A stretch of DNA of 64,000 bases, from the NCBI GenBank assembly GCA_964491785.1, contig CAZBGS010000001.1, forward strand, positions 248,001-312,000, given 5' to 3'. Under the pieces are notes generated by a model. It was not told where the DNA came from. It ran no database searches and was given only the letters and a program-made list of their open reading frames with translations. Positions 33,138 to 42,108 of the stretch are shown here, piece by piece; positions within the stretch are counted from its first letter, which is position 1, and each line of letters opens with the position of its first letter. The stretch comes from RZZS01 sp964491785. GTDB lineage: Bacteria > Pseudomonadota > Alphaproteobacteria > Micavibrionales > Micavibrionaceae. The translations under genes and the position numbers were made by a program.

Positions 33138-34348
33138 ATAACGTAACCGCTTTGATTAAAAACAATCCCGAAAAGAAAATATATGCCCCTGAAACGGCAA
33201 GAGCTTTCACGCAAGCAGCTGGAGAATTTGTTTTAAGGCATCCCGCAGATGCAAACATCGCCGCCATCAGGGCAAGAGGCCTGCGCCAGATCGAGCTTCA
33301 GGGCCTGCCTTCAAGAAGGCTTGAAAGCTGGAAGTATACCGACCCCGGCCCCGCCCTGAAAAATAACTATGAAGTAAAAACTGTTTCACCGACAGCCAGC
33401 CATCCCACGCAGCAAGTCAATCCGGCGTTTGTCGCCGTTTTATCTCAGGACTATCCTGGACAGGAGGTCGACGGTCAGTTATGGGCGCTAAACCAGGCTT
33501 TTCTCGACAAGCCTTATATGATCGAGGTCGGTAAAGGCGAGGAACTGGAACTGGAATTAATCTGGAATGCCGGAGAGAAAGACGTTTTTTCATCACCACG
33601 CACAGTAATTATTCTTAAAAAAGGGGCAAGGCTACACCTTACGGAGATAATTCAGTCCGGTGAAAAATGCTGGTTTAATCTGTGCACGCAAATAATTGTT
33701 GAATCGGGTGCAAAACTTTGCCATTTCCGGCTTCAGGGATGCGGGAATGATTCTTTTTGCACTTTGAACACCATGCTCCGGATCGAGCGCGACGGGTGTT
33801 ACGAGCACCATTTCATCAATCTCGGGGCAAGGATCGGGCGGAACCAGTATCATGTAAGTCTTGAGGGCGAGAATGCCTCGTGCCGTATCAACGGCGTTAA
33901 TCTGCTGGACGGGGAAAGAGTCGGGGATGCGACGGTAACCGTACGCCACAAGGCCGAAAACGGGTTTTCCATGCAGAATATCAGGTCTGTGCTGCTGGAT
34001 CAGGCTCGCGGGGTTTTTCAGGGGGCGATACAGGTCGAGCGCGAGGCTCAGAAAACAAACGCCCATCAGCTAAGCAAGGCGCTTATGCTGAGCGAAGGGG
34101 CGGAGATGGATACCAGGCCGGAACTGGAAATCTTCGCCGACGACGTCAAATGCTCTCACGGCGCAACCACGGGACAGATCGACAGGGAGGCGATGTTTTA
34201 TCTGCGCTCCCGCGGCCTGAATGAGGCGCAGGCGAAGAAAATACTTATGTCGGCCTTTGTTTCCGAGCTTCTTGAGAGTATAGATCCTGAAAAAACAAAG
34301 GATCTGTTTATTGGCCGGGTGGAAGACTGGCTGGATCGGTCAGGGTAA
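33134..34348 (+). CDS. sufD: Fe-S cluster assembly protein SufD
   Basis: SufB paralogue forming the SufBC2D scaffold; needed for iron acquisition in the complex. Beta-helix core with the C-terminal SufBD signature CSHGATTGQIDREAMFYLRS. 404 residues. The start is a GTG overlapping the sufC stop (GTGA). The N-terminal third is divergent, as usual for SufD. Confidence 0.93.
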   Translation: MNNVTALIKNNPEKKIYAPETARAFTQAAGEFVLRHPADANIAAIRARGLRQIELQGLPSRRLESWKYTDPGPALKNNYEVKTVSPTASHPTQQVNPAFVAVLSQDYPGQEVDGQLWALNQAFLDKPYMIEVGKGEELELELIWNAGEKDVFSSPRTVIILKKGARLHLTEIIQSGEKCWFNLCTQIIVESGAKLCHFRLQGCGNDSFCTLNTMLRIERDGCYEHHFINLGARIGRNQYHVSLEGENASCRINGVNLLDGERVGDATVTVRHKAENGFSMQNIRSVLLDQARGVFQGAIQVEREAQKTNAHQLSKALMLSEGAEMDTRPELEIFADDVKCSHGATTGQIDREAMFYLRSRGLNEAQAKKILMSAFVSELLESIDPEKTKDLFIGRVEDWLDRSG

Positions 34349-35577
34349 TGAGCAATAAGGGATTTGAGAGATACCGGCAAGATTTCCCGGTTCTTGGCAC
34401 GCGGATGCACGATCAGCCGCTATGCTTTCTTGATTCGGCGGCAAGCTCGCAAAAGCCGGAACGCGTGATAAATACCATGAACGCGGTGCTGCGGGGCGGA
34501 TATGCCAATATCCATCGCGGCCTTTACGAGATTTCTCAGAACGTTACCCGGCAGTATGAATTGGCGAGGGAGAAAGCCGCCAGCTTTATTGGCGCTTCCA
34601 AAGCCGGAGAAATAGTGTTTACCCGCAACTCGACAGAGGCGATCAACCTTGTGGCGCAAAGCTGGGGGCGGTGGTTTTTACGCGCCGGGGATGAGGTGAT
34701 ACTTACGGAAATGGAGCATCACGCCAATATCGTCCCCTGGCAATTGCTGCGCGAACAGACGGGTATTGTTATCCGGGTTGTTCCGATCGAGGAGAACGGG
34801 ACTCTCAGGCTGAAAGAGCTTGAAAACATGCTTTCGGAAAAGACCAGACTGGTCAGCTTCGTGCATGTTTCCAACGCACTCGGCACCATAAATCCGGCGG
34901 GCGAGATAATCAGGAAGGTGAAAGCGTTTAACGAATCGATCACGGTTATGGTCGACGGCTCGCAGGCGGCGGTGCATCTGCCGGTGGACGTTGCCGCGCT
35001 CGGTTGCGACTTTTATGTGTTCACCGGGCACAAGCTGTACGGGCCTACCGGCATAGGCGTCCTTTACGGCAGAAGCGAGTTGCTTGAAGAAATGCCGCCA
35101 TATCAGGGGGGAGGCGACATGATAGAATCGGTAAGTTTCGAGAAGACGACGTACAAAGCCCCGCCCCAGCGTTTCGAGGCGGGAACACCGGCTATCGTGG
35201 AAGCTATCGGACTTGGGGCGGCCATAGATTACGTGAACGGCATCGGCATGGCTGCCATTAACGAGCATGAACTTGAACTGCTGAGCTATGGCGATCAGGC
35301 GCTGCGGGATATCAGCGGGCTGAAGATCTACGGGAACGCGCCGGAGAAAGCGGCTATTTTTTCATTCACGATTGAGGGCATTCACGCGAGCGATATCGCG
35401 ATGGTACTCGATCAGTGCGGTATCGCGGTCAGATCCGGGCACCACTGCTGCATGCCGCTGATGCGAAAGCTGGGCGTCAGCGCGACCGTAAGGGCATCCA
35501 TGGCCTTGTATTCTTCGGAAAATGATATAGATAGACTGGTTGAGGGTTTGCATAAGACAATAAAAATGTTTTCATGA
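34348..35577 (+). CDS. sufS: Cysteine desulfurase SufS
   Basis: PLP-dependent enzyme that supplies sulfur from L-cysteine to the SUF machinery. The PLP lysine is in FTGHKLYGPTGIGVLYG and the catalytic Cys in RSGHHCCMPLM; NIHRGLYE and EHHANIVPWQ are class-II desulfurase motifs. 409 residues. Its ATG overlaps the sufD stop (TAATG). No sufE or sufU is present in the window, so its sulfur acceptor must be encoded elsewhere. Confidence 0.95.
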   Translation: MSNKGFERYRQDFPVLGTRMHDQPLCFLDSAASSQKPERVINTMNAVLRGGYANIHRGLYEISQNVTRQYELAREKAASFIGASKAGEIVFTRNSTEAINLVAQSWGRWFLRAGDEVILTEMEHHANIVPWQLLREQTGIVIRVVPIEENGTLRLKELENMLSEKTRLVSFVHVSNALGTINPAGEIIRKVKAFNESITVMVDGSQAAVHLPVDVAALGCDFYVFTGHKLYGPTGIGVLYGRSELLEEMPPYQGGGDMIESVSFEKTTYKAPPQRFEAGTPAIVEAIGLGAAIDYVNGIGMAAINEHELELLSYGDQALRDISGLKIYGNAPEKAAIFSFTIEGIHASDIAMVLDQCGIAVRSGHHCCMPLMRKLGVSATVRASMALYSSENDIDRLVEGLHKTIKMFS

Positions 35578-36002
35578 AAGCGATGCAGAACACGGCTGAG
35601 GTCAATCAGGTATCGGGATCGGATGATTGCGGCGAGTTTGACGAACTCGCCGAACCGCCTGTGGCGGACGTCCCCAGGTGCCATCCTCTTTGGCCGAAAA
35701 TCGCGGCGGCGCTGCGCGAAGTCTACGATCCTGAAATTCCCGTCAATCTTTATGAACTCGGGCTGATTTATAAAGTCGAGATCAAGGATTCGCGTTTCGA
35801 GGGTAAATACGACGTTTATGTGGAAATGTCTTTGACTTCTCCGGGGTGCCCGGTGGCGCAGGAAATGCCGGGCATGATCCAGGACGCGATCATTCCGCTA
35901 GGGAATACCGGAGAGGTAATCGTCGAACTTATATGGGATCCGCCGTGGGAGCCCTCAATGATGGCCGAGACCGCAAGACTGCAGCTAAATATGTTTTATT
36001 AA
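35574..36002 (+). CDS. SUF-associated DUF59/MIP18 family protein (SufT-like)
   Basis: Iron-sulfur assembly protein of the DUF59 family (142 residues): IAAALREVYDPEIPVNLYELGLIY and the Cys-containing MSLTSPGCPVAQEMPGMI. The C-terminus VELIWDPPWEPSMMAETARL is typical of SufT. It is thought to help maturation of Fe-S proteins. About the first 40 residues are poorly conserved and acidic. Overlaps sufS by four bases and ends the operon; sufA is not present. Confidence 0.9.
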   Translation: MKAMQNTAEVNQVSGSDDCGEFDELAEPPVADVPRCHPLWPKIAAALREVYDPEIPVNLYELGLIYKVEIKDSRFEGKYDVYVEMSLTSPGCPVAQEMPGMIQDAIIPLGNTGEVIVELIWDPPWEPSMMAETARLQLNMFY

Positions 36003-36030
36003 AACATCGTAATTTCAGCTTTAATCATGT

Positions 36031-36055
36031 CATGCCTGCCCCGTGCGGGCATCCG
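36031..36055. repeat. REP-like small palindrome after the SUF operon
   Basis: TGCCC (36037-36041) and GGGCA (36047-36051) around CGTGC, flanked by CAT and ATCCGG, resemble the short GTCAT..CGGGC..ATCC intergenic palindromes scattered in many proteobacterial genomes. Single copy in this window, so the call rests on resemblance. Confidence 0.3.
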
Positions 36056-36159
36056 GAATATAAGATGTGCGGATGATGCATCGAGTTTCATTGCTTGTGA
36101 ATGCGGGCGGTTAGGGGCTAGGATTATGTATTGCTCCTGATTTCTAACCGGGCGTTTTG

Positions 36160-38436
36160 ATGAAAAAGATTCTGGACAGTTTCAGGGAAGACCCGTATGT
36201 GCCGGTTTTCTCGGTTACGCTGATGCTCAGCGCTTTTCTGCTTTTCTCCGTCCAGCCGCTCGTCAGCAAGATGATATTGCCGATACTTGGCGGCACGCCA
36301 TCAGTCTGGAATACGGCGATGATGTTTTTCCAGATAACGTTGCTGGCCGGATATGCGTATGCCCATATCACGACCCGGTTTCTTGGCGTGCGAATGCAGG
36401 CGGTGGCGCATATCGCTCTGATGATAGCTTTCGTTTTTATTCTTCCGATCGCCCTGCCCGCCGGATGGCTGCCGCCGGAGAACGCAAATCCGGCTTTCTG
36501 GCAGATCGGGGTTATGAGCATTACGGTCGGCGGGCCGTTCTTCGCGCTGGCAGCCACAGCTCCGATGCTTCAGCGGTGGTTTACAAGAACGCCCCATCCT
36601 TATGCCGGCAACCCTTACTTCCTGTACGCGGCCAGCAATCTCGGCAGCCTTGCGGCGCTTGTGGCTTATCCGATACTGATCGAGCCGCTGGCCGGACTGC
36701 AAACGCAGTCGATGAACTGGGCATCGGGATATCTTGCGTTAACGGGCCTCGTGCTCGTCTGCGCCGGAGCGGTATGGCATCAGAGCGCAGAAAATCAGGC
36801 GCAGGAAGGCAATGAGATTGTAAAAGAGCAGATATCGTGGTCGATAAAGGCGATGTGGCTGGTGTTGGCTTTCGTGCCTTCAAGCATGCTTCTGGGCGTT
36901 ACGACCTTCATTACCACGGATATAGCTTCGGTGCCGCTGTTCTGGGTATTGCCGCTGGCGATTTATGTCGGATCTTTCGTGATCGCGTTTTCAAGGCGGC
37001 AGATAGTCTCTTACGGTTTTGCCGTCTGGTTTCAGGGATTCTTTTTCGCTGGAGCGGTATTTTTTATGTTCCATCAGCAGACAGCGAGTCTGGTTCTGAT
37101 TGTTGTCCATCTTGCTCTACTCGCATGTACTTCGGTTATCTGCCACAAGGATCTGGCAAGACTTCGCCCTTCGGCAGCCAGTCTTACTGAATTTTATCTG
37201 GTTATCGCGGCGGGCGGGGCTTTGGGGGGTATTTTCAATGCGATTTTAGCCCCAAGGCTGTTTCCTGCGCCAATAGAGTATCCGATCGCGCTTGCGGCGG
37301 CCGCCTGCCTCAGATATGCGGCGCTTCCCGGGAGCGGGATCGTCAGGGCTTATCAAAGAGCGGTCAGTGATTTTAAAGCCAGAAGGATCTTTGGCGATCC
37401 GGGCGGGATGGCAGGCATAGTTCTTCTGGCATCGGTTTGCCTTTTCGCGGCAATTTCCGGGGGAGCGTACGGCAGTTTCAAGCTGGCGGCAACGCTTGGC
37501 ACAATTCTGCTGCTGCTGTTTTTATACCGCAGGTGGACATTTGCGGTTACGGCGGCGATTGCACTTGGCTGCGCGATGCTCAAGGTCTGGTTTATGGATC
37601 CAGACGTTATGCTGATGCAAAGGAATTTCTTCGGGGTGGTAAAGGTGATCGACCGCGAATCTGAGGGAATGCGCGAACTGGTTCATGGAACCACGCTGCA
37701 CGGCGCGCAGCCGCTTGCGGAGGAGCACAGGCTTACCCCGGTTACCTATTACAGCCCTTATACGGCGGCGGGAGAGGTATTCGAGATATTCGAATCCTAC
37801 CCTTCAGAAAGCCAGAAAGTCGCCGTCATCGGCCTCGGGGTCGGGGCCGTCAGTTGTTACGGCGGCAGAGAGAGGCATTACGATTACTACGAGATCGATC
37901 CGGATATCGCAGGCATAGCGACAGATCCGGAACTTTTCACGTATTTGCGCGACTGCGGAACGTCCAGCAAAATAATCATCGGCGACGGCAGAGTCAGGAT
38001 TGCCGGGGCTGAAGACGGCGGCTATGACATGATATTGCTCGATGCTTTCAGTTCAGACAGCATTCCCGTTCACTTGCTGACTGTTGAGGCTTTTCTGCTT
38101 TACAGAAAAAAACTGGCGCCGGAGGGGCTGATCGTAACCAATATCTCGAACCGTTTTCTCGATCTGCGCCCTGTCGTAGCCACAAGCGCCAGGGACATCG
38201 GCATGACGGCCCTGTTCAAATTCAAGAATTCAGGAAGCCATATCAATTCAGGGCTGGAATTCAGCGGCACGCTCTTCGGTGTGGTGACAGAGAACAAAGA
38301 CATACTGCTGGATCTGTACCAGAGAGGCTGGAGAGAGGCGGATATAAAACCCGACCGCAACTCCTGGACTGATGATTACGTCAATATACTCGGGGTCATG
38401 AACAGGGTCAAAGGCGAGAAAAGCAGCAAGAAGTGA
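36160..38436 (+). CDS. Membrane protein fused to a spermidine-synthase-like domain
   Basis: Large polytopic membrane protein (758 residues from the ATG at 36160; the frame has a TTG just before). About 12-14 transmembrane helices (roughly 15-470) are followed by a cytosolic Rossmann methyltransferase/spermidine-synthase-like domain (about 490-750) with VAVIGLGVGAVSCYGG, the acidic YYEIDPD and the DMILLDAFSSDSIPVHLLT motif. Known as fused MFS/spermidine synthase family; few members have proven activity, and a true aminopropyltransferase role is doubtful. It stands alone, with a weak hairpin at 38462-38478 before the convergent prfC. Confidence 0.85.
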   Translation: MKKILDSFREDPYVPVFSVTLMLSAFLLFSVQPLVSKMILPILGGTPSVWNTAMMFFQITLLAGYAYAHITTRFLGVRMQAVAHIALMIAFVFILPIALPAGWLPPENANPAFWQIGVMSITVGGPFFALAATAPMLQRWFTRTPHPYAGNPYFLYAASNLGSLAALVAYPILIEPLAGLQTQSMNWASGYLALTGLVLVCAGAVWHQSAENQAQEGNEIVKEQISWSIKAMWLVLAFVPSSMLLGVTTFITTDIASVPLFWVLPLAIYVGSFVIAFSRRQIVSYGFAVWFQGFFFAGAVFFMFHQQTASLVLIVVHLALLACTSVICHKDLARLRPSAASLTEFYLVIAAGGALGGIFNAILAPRLFPAPIEYPIALAAAACLRYAALPGSGIVRAYQRAVSDFKARRIFGDPGGMAGIVLLASVCLFAAISGGAYGSFKLAATLGTILLLLFLYRRWTFAVTAAIALGCAMLKVWFMDPDVMLMQRNFFGVVKVIDRESEGMRELVHGTTLHGAQPLAEEHRLTPVTYYSPYTAAGEVFEIFESYPSESQKVAVIGLGVGAVSCYGGRERHYDYYEIDPDIAGIATDPELFTYLRDCGTSSKIIIGDGRVRIAGAEDGGYDMILLDAFSSDSIPVHLLTVEAFLLYRKKLAPEGLIVTNISNRFLDLRPVVATSARDIGMTALFKFKNSGSHINSGLEFSGTLFGVVTENKDILLDLYQRGWREADIKPDRNSWTDDYVNILGVMNRVKGEKSSKK

Positions 38437-38446
38437 ACCAGCACGC

Positions 38447-38478
38447 ATTTCTTACACTCTCGCCTGAGAAATACAGGC
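38447..38478. terminator. Stem-loops between convergent genes
   Basis: ATTTCT 38447-38452 with AGAAAT 38467-38472, or alternatively GCCTG 38462-38466 with CAGGC 38474-38478 followed by a short T-run. Either could end the membrane protein transcript. Weak. Confidence 0.3.
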
Positions 38479-38500
38479 TAAACCCTTTTTACCCAAGACT

Positions 38501-40078
38501 TTATTTTGTAGAGAGGAATTTTACAGAGGGGTGTTTATCCTGTACGTCTCCAAGGTGCCAGGCGTTTCTGGCGATGAAGACGGGGTCTTCGTCGTGATCG
38601 AGGGCCATTGCGCTGCGGTTTTCGTCGATAAGCTTCTTGAGCGCAGCCGGATTGTCGGATTTCGCCCATCTTGCCGTGTAAAGGCTGGTTTCTTCGAAAT
38701 GAACGGGGATATTAAACTCCGTACGTATCCTGTCGGCCAGAACGTCGAACTGCAAGGGGCCGACCACGCCGACGATCCAGTTGGAATCGGCCATCGGCTT
38801 GAATACCCGGGCACCGCCTTCTTCGGCAATCTGGGTCAGCGCGGCGCCTAAATGCTTGGCTTTCATGGGGTCGTCGGGGCGTACGCGTTGCAGATATTCC
38901 GGCGCAAAGCTTGGAATGCCTGTAAAATGCAGATCCTCGCCTTCGGTAAGCGTGTCGCCTATCCGCAGGTTGCCATGGCTCTGAATGCCGATGATGTCGC
39001 CGGGATAGGCTTCTTCGGCCATTTCACGCTCCTGGGCCATAAAAAACTGGGGAGAGTGGATATTGATGGTTTTCCCCAGACGTACGTGTTTAAGCTTCAT
39101 GTTGCGCCTGAACTCGCCGGAGCAGATCCGGGTAAAAGCGATACGGTCGCGGTGCTTGGGATCCATGTTTGCCTGAATTTTAAAAACAAAGGCGGTAAGT
39201 TTTTTTTCATCTGGAGAGATTTCCCTCTCCAGGGTCTTCAAAGGCCCTGGGGACGGGGCAAACTCTTCTATTCCCCGCAGCAGTTCGCGCACGCCAAAGT
39301 TATTGATGGCGCTGCCGAAGAAAACCGGGGTCATGTGCCCCTCGCGGAAAGAGTTCAAATCGAAAGGCTTGCAAAGCGCTTCCGCCATTTCGACTTCCTC
39401 GCGCAGGGTTGAAAGCCTGTCTCCGGGAAGCATTTGCGAAAGCACCGGATCGTCAAGACCCCGGCAGGCGACACCTTCCTGAACCGTTTCGCCCTTGCCG
39501 CGTTCAAACAGGTTCAATTCCTTATGAAACAGGTCGTAACAACCAAGGAAATCGCGGCCCATGCCGACAGGCCAGCTGGCCGGGGTAACGTCGAGCGCTA
39601 GCTTTTGCTCGATCTCGTCAAGCAAATCGACAGGCTCCATCCCGTCGCGATCCATTTTATTGATGAATGTAAGGATAGGCACGTCGCGCAGGCGGCAAAC
39701 CTCGAAGAGTTTAAGAGTCTGCGCCTCTATGCCCTTGGCGGCATCGAGAACCATAATGGCGCTGTCGATGGCGGTAAGCGTACGATAGGTATCCTCGCTA
39801 AAATCCTCGTGTCCGGGGGTGTCGAGGAGATTGTAAACAATGCCGCCATGCTCGAAAGTCATGACGCTGGAGGCGACAGATATGCCTCTTTCCTGCTCTA
39901 CCTTCATCCAGTCGGATCTGGCCCGGCGGCGGTCACCTCTGGCCTTGACCATTCCCGCCATCTGGATCGCACCTCCGAAAAGAAGCAGTTTTTCGGTAAG
40001 GGTGGTTTTGCCCGCGTCAGGGTGCGATATGACGGCAAATGTCCGCCGCTGCCGGATCTTTTCGTTTAAATTGCTCAC
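38501..40078 (-). CDS. prfC: Peptide chain release factor 3
   Basis: Translational GTPase that removes RF1/RF2 from the ribosome after termination. G1 SHPDAGKTTL, G2 region RGISVASS, G3 LLDTPGHEDFSEDT and G4 FINKMDRDG are intact, and the C-terminal RF3 domain contains VVGPLQFDVLADRI. 525 residues, typical. It lies 5 bases after the histidine kinase-Fur gene on the same strand, so it is probably co-transcribed with it. Confidence 0.96.
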   Translation of the reverse strand: MSNLNEKIRQRRTFAVISHPDAGKTTLTEKLLLFGGAIQMAGMVKARGDRRRARSDWMKVEQERGISVASSVMTFEHGGIVYNLLDTPGHEDFSEDTYRTLTAIDSAIMVLDAAKGIEAQTLKLFEVCRLRDVPILTFINKMDRDGMEPVDLLDEIEQKLALDVTPASWPVGMGRDFLGCYDLFHKELNLFERGKGETVQEGVACRGLDDPVLSQMLPGDRLSTLREEVEMAEALCKPFDLNSFREGHMTPVFFGSAINNFGVRELLRGIEEFAPSPGPLKTLEREISPDEKKLTAFVFKIQANMDPKHRDRIAFTRICSGEFRRNMKLKHVRLGKTINIHSPQFFMAQEREMAEEAYPGDIIGIQSHGNLRIGDTLTEGEDLHFTGIPSFAPEYLQRVRPDDPMKAKHLGAALTQIAEEGGARVFKPMADSNWIVGVVGPLQFDVLADRIRTEFNIPVHFEETSLYTARWAKSDNPAALKKLIDENRSAMALDHDEDPVFIARNAWHLGDVQDKHPSVKFLSTK

Positions 40079-40083
40079 TATTG

Positions 40084-42102
40084 CTACCGCCGTTTTTTCT
40101 TTTTCCCGTACAGCTCCAGCCTGTGATCGACGAGATCAAAACCCATTCTGGCCGCTATTTTCTCCTTCAGAGCCTCAAGCTCGTCGTCATGAAACTCTAT
40201 TACTTCGCCGGATTCAAGATCAATAAGATGATCGTGATGGTCGGTATTGATTTCATATCTTGAAAAATTCTCCCTGAAGTCATGGCGGACGACGATATCA
40301 AGTTCGTCCAGCAGGTTCATGGTACGGTACACGGTCGCCATACTAATAGCCGGATTAAGGCTGCGCGCACGGTCGTAGACCATTTCCACCGACGGGTGGT
40401 CTTCCGAATCGCTGATAACTTTCAGGATAGTGCGCCGCTGATCTGTCATTTTGAGACCGGCTTTGCTGCATTTTTCCTCGATAGTATTCATAAATTCCAC
40501 TGGCAGGTTGAAGCTTACAGGGGTTTTAAGAAAGTTACTATTTCCTTCAGCGCCAATCAAATCCTGACTTGTGCTGAGGTTTTGACCTTTTTTAAGAGTT
40601 CTGAAGGGAGGGAAGATAATTTTGACAGTAGTTCCAAGACCAAGCTCGGACTGAAGATCGAGAGATCCTCCATGCAGTTCCGCCATTGCCTTGGCAAGCG
40701 GAAGGCCAAGTCCGGTGCCCTGATAACCCTTGACGTTGACAGGCTCGCTGATCTGGCCGAAGGGTTCCATAGCTTCCTGAATGCGGTCTTTGGGAATGCC
40801 TATGCCCTTGTCGATGACGGCAAACTCCAGCGAACCGTTTTTCAGTCGCCTGGCTCTAATAATGACCGCCTGTCCGCTATTGGAAAATTTGACAGCGTTG
40901 GTTACCAGGTTTATCAGAATCTGCCGCACCAGACGCATGTCGGCAAAGAGCGGTGGAATGCCGTCCTCAACTTCCTCGACAATTGTCAGGCCGCTGGTAA
41001 AGGCTCTTGAGGCCATCATTCTTGAGACAGTCGCAACAAGGTCAGAAACGGAAATCCAGCTTTCATCCAGCTCTACCCTGCCGGCCTCGATCTTGGACAT
41101 ATCAAGTACTTCGTTAATGATTTCCAGAAGATGGCATGCACTAAGGTGAATGTCCCCAAGATACTCCTTGTACTTGTCATTGCCAAGAACTCCAAAAGTC
41201 TCGTTTTTCATCATTTCGGAAAAACCTATGATCGCGTTCAAAGGCGTACGCAATTCGTGTGACATATTGGCAAGGAAAGTGGACTTGGCGTGATTTGCCA
41301 TATCCGCCTGCTCCTTGGCAAGCCTTAAGGAGACTTCCATCTGCTTGCGAAGAGTGATGTCCATGACTGTTGTTACCTGAAAGCGTCTGTTCTGGCTAAG
41401 TTCAAGAGTCGCCGTAGTGAACAGAGCATTGGCGACTGAACCATCCTTGCGCTCTATTCTCATTTCACCAGAGCTGCGGTATCCGCTACGGATGAATTCA
41501 TCGTGGTTGATTTGCATGGTTTCCCGGTCTTCGAGCGGGGAGATATCGGCAAAATCCATACCGATTAGTTCTTCCCGTCCCCAGCCATACATGCGAATGA
41601 AACTTTCATTAACCTTAACCACACGGCGCGTTTCGTCTGAAACCAGGATACCGACCTCGCTAACATCGAATATGGATGACAGAAGGGATATCGCGTCATC
41701 CCGTTCACGCTGTAGCATGGAATGGTCGGCGCTGTCGGCATGGGCGATAACGTCCATATAATCGACGTTACCATCATCGTCGACCACAGGGTTGATAATG
41801 AAGCCGTGGACGCGTAGACCGCCGGGAAATCCTGGCAAAGACTGCATGCTTACAGGCTTTTTCTGTTTGATGCAGACTTCAAAGGAATGACGAAAATGCC
41901 TTGAATTATCGGCGTCCAGAAACTCATCCAGCTTTTGACCAAGAAGATTTTTTTGGCCTCTGTCAAAGTATTGCAAAGCTTTTTTGTTGGCGCTGATGAG
42001 GAAATAGCCGCCAAGCCCATCCGGCCTGACGAGAAATCTCGGCACAGGCATTAGATGGAAGAGCGTTCTGTAATCAACCAACCCTTCACTCATCGCGTTC
42101 AT
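40084..42102 (-). CDS. PAS-histidine kinase fused to a complete Fur-family regulator
   Basis: One uninterrupted 672-residue frame. PAS-like domains lie at about 10-120 and 135-255. HisKA has phospho-acceptor H282 in NMSHELRTPLNAI. HATPase_c runs about 390-497 (N box LINLVTNAVKFS, DKGIGIP, GTGLGLPLA). After a 40-residue linker, residues 538-672 are a whole Fur protein: winged helix SMATVYRTMNLLDELDIVV, metal sites HHDHLIDLESGEVIEF and DHRLELYG. The CxxC zinc site of E. coli Fur is absent, as in other alphaproteobacterial Fur proteins. An in-frame ATG at 40491 could also yield a free 135-residue Fur. No transmembrane segment or receiver domain is present. Follows the GGDEF-like gene by 6 bases. 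Confidence 0.88.
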   Translation of the reverse strand: MNAMSEGLVDYRTLFHLMPVPRFLVRPDGLGGYFLISANKKALQYFDRGQKNLLGQKLDEFLDADNSRHFRHSFEVCIKQKKPVSMQSLPGFPGGLRVHGFIINPVVDDDGNVDYMDVIAHADSADHSMLQRERDDAISLLSSIFDVSEVGILVSDETRRVVKVNESFIRMYGWGREELIGMDFADISPLEDRETMQINHDEFIRSGYRSSGEMRIERKDGSVANALFTTATLELSQNRRFQVTTVMDITLRKQMEVSLRLAKEQADMANHAKSTFLANMSHELRTPLNAIIGFSEMMKNETFGVLGNDKYKEYLGDIHLSACHLLEIINEVLDMSKIEAGRVELDESWISVSDLVATVSRMMASRAFTSGLTIVEEVEDGIPPLFADMRLVRQILINLVTNAVKFSNSGQAVIIRARRLKNGSLEFAVIDKGIGIPKDRIQEAMEPFGQISEPVNVKGYQGTGLGLPLAKAMAELHGGSLDLQSELGLGTTVKIIFPPFRTLKKGQNLSTSQDLIGAEGNSNFLKTPVSFNLPVEFMNTIEEKCSKAGLKMTDQRRTILKVISDSEDHPSVEMVYDRARSLNPAISMATVYRTMNLLDELDIVVRHDFRENFSRYEINTDHHDHLIDLESGEVIEFHDDELEALKEKIAARMGFDLVDHRLELYGKKKKRR

Positions 42103-42108
42103 TAACAG

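Noticed and set aside
34678..35268. Minus-strand ORFs inside sufS and the other suf genes
   Set aside because: Antisense shadows of strongly supported genes.
40492..40620. Kinase-Fur fusion as a simple frameshift artefact
   Set aside because: Both parts are in the same frame with no stop in the linker and intact motifs on each side. It stays possible that a stop codon was mutated or misread, which is stated as the refuting test.
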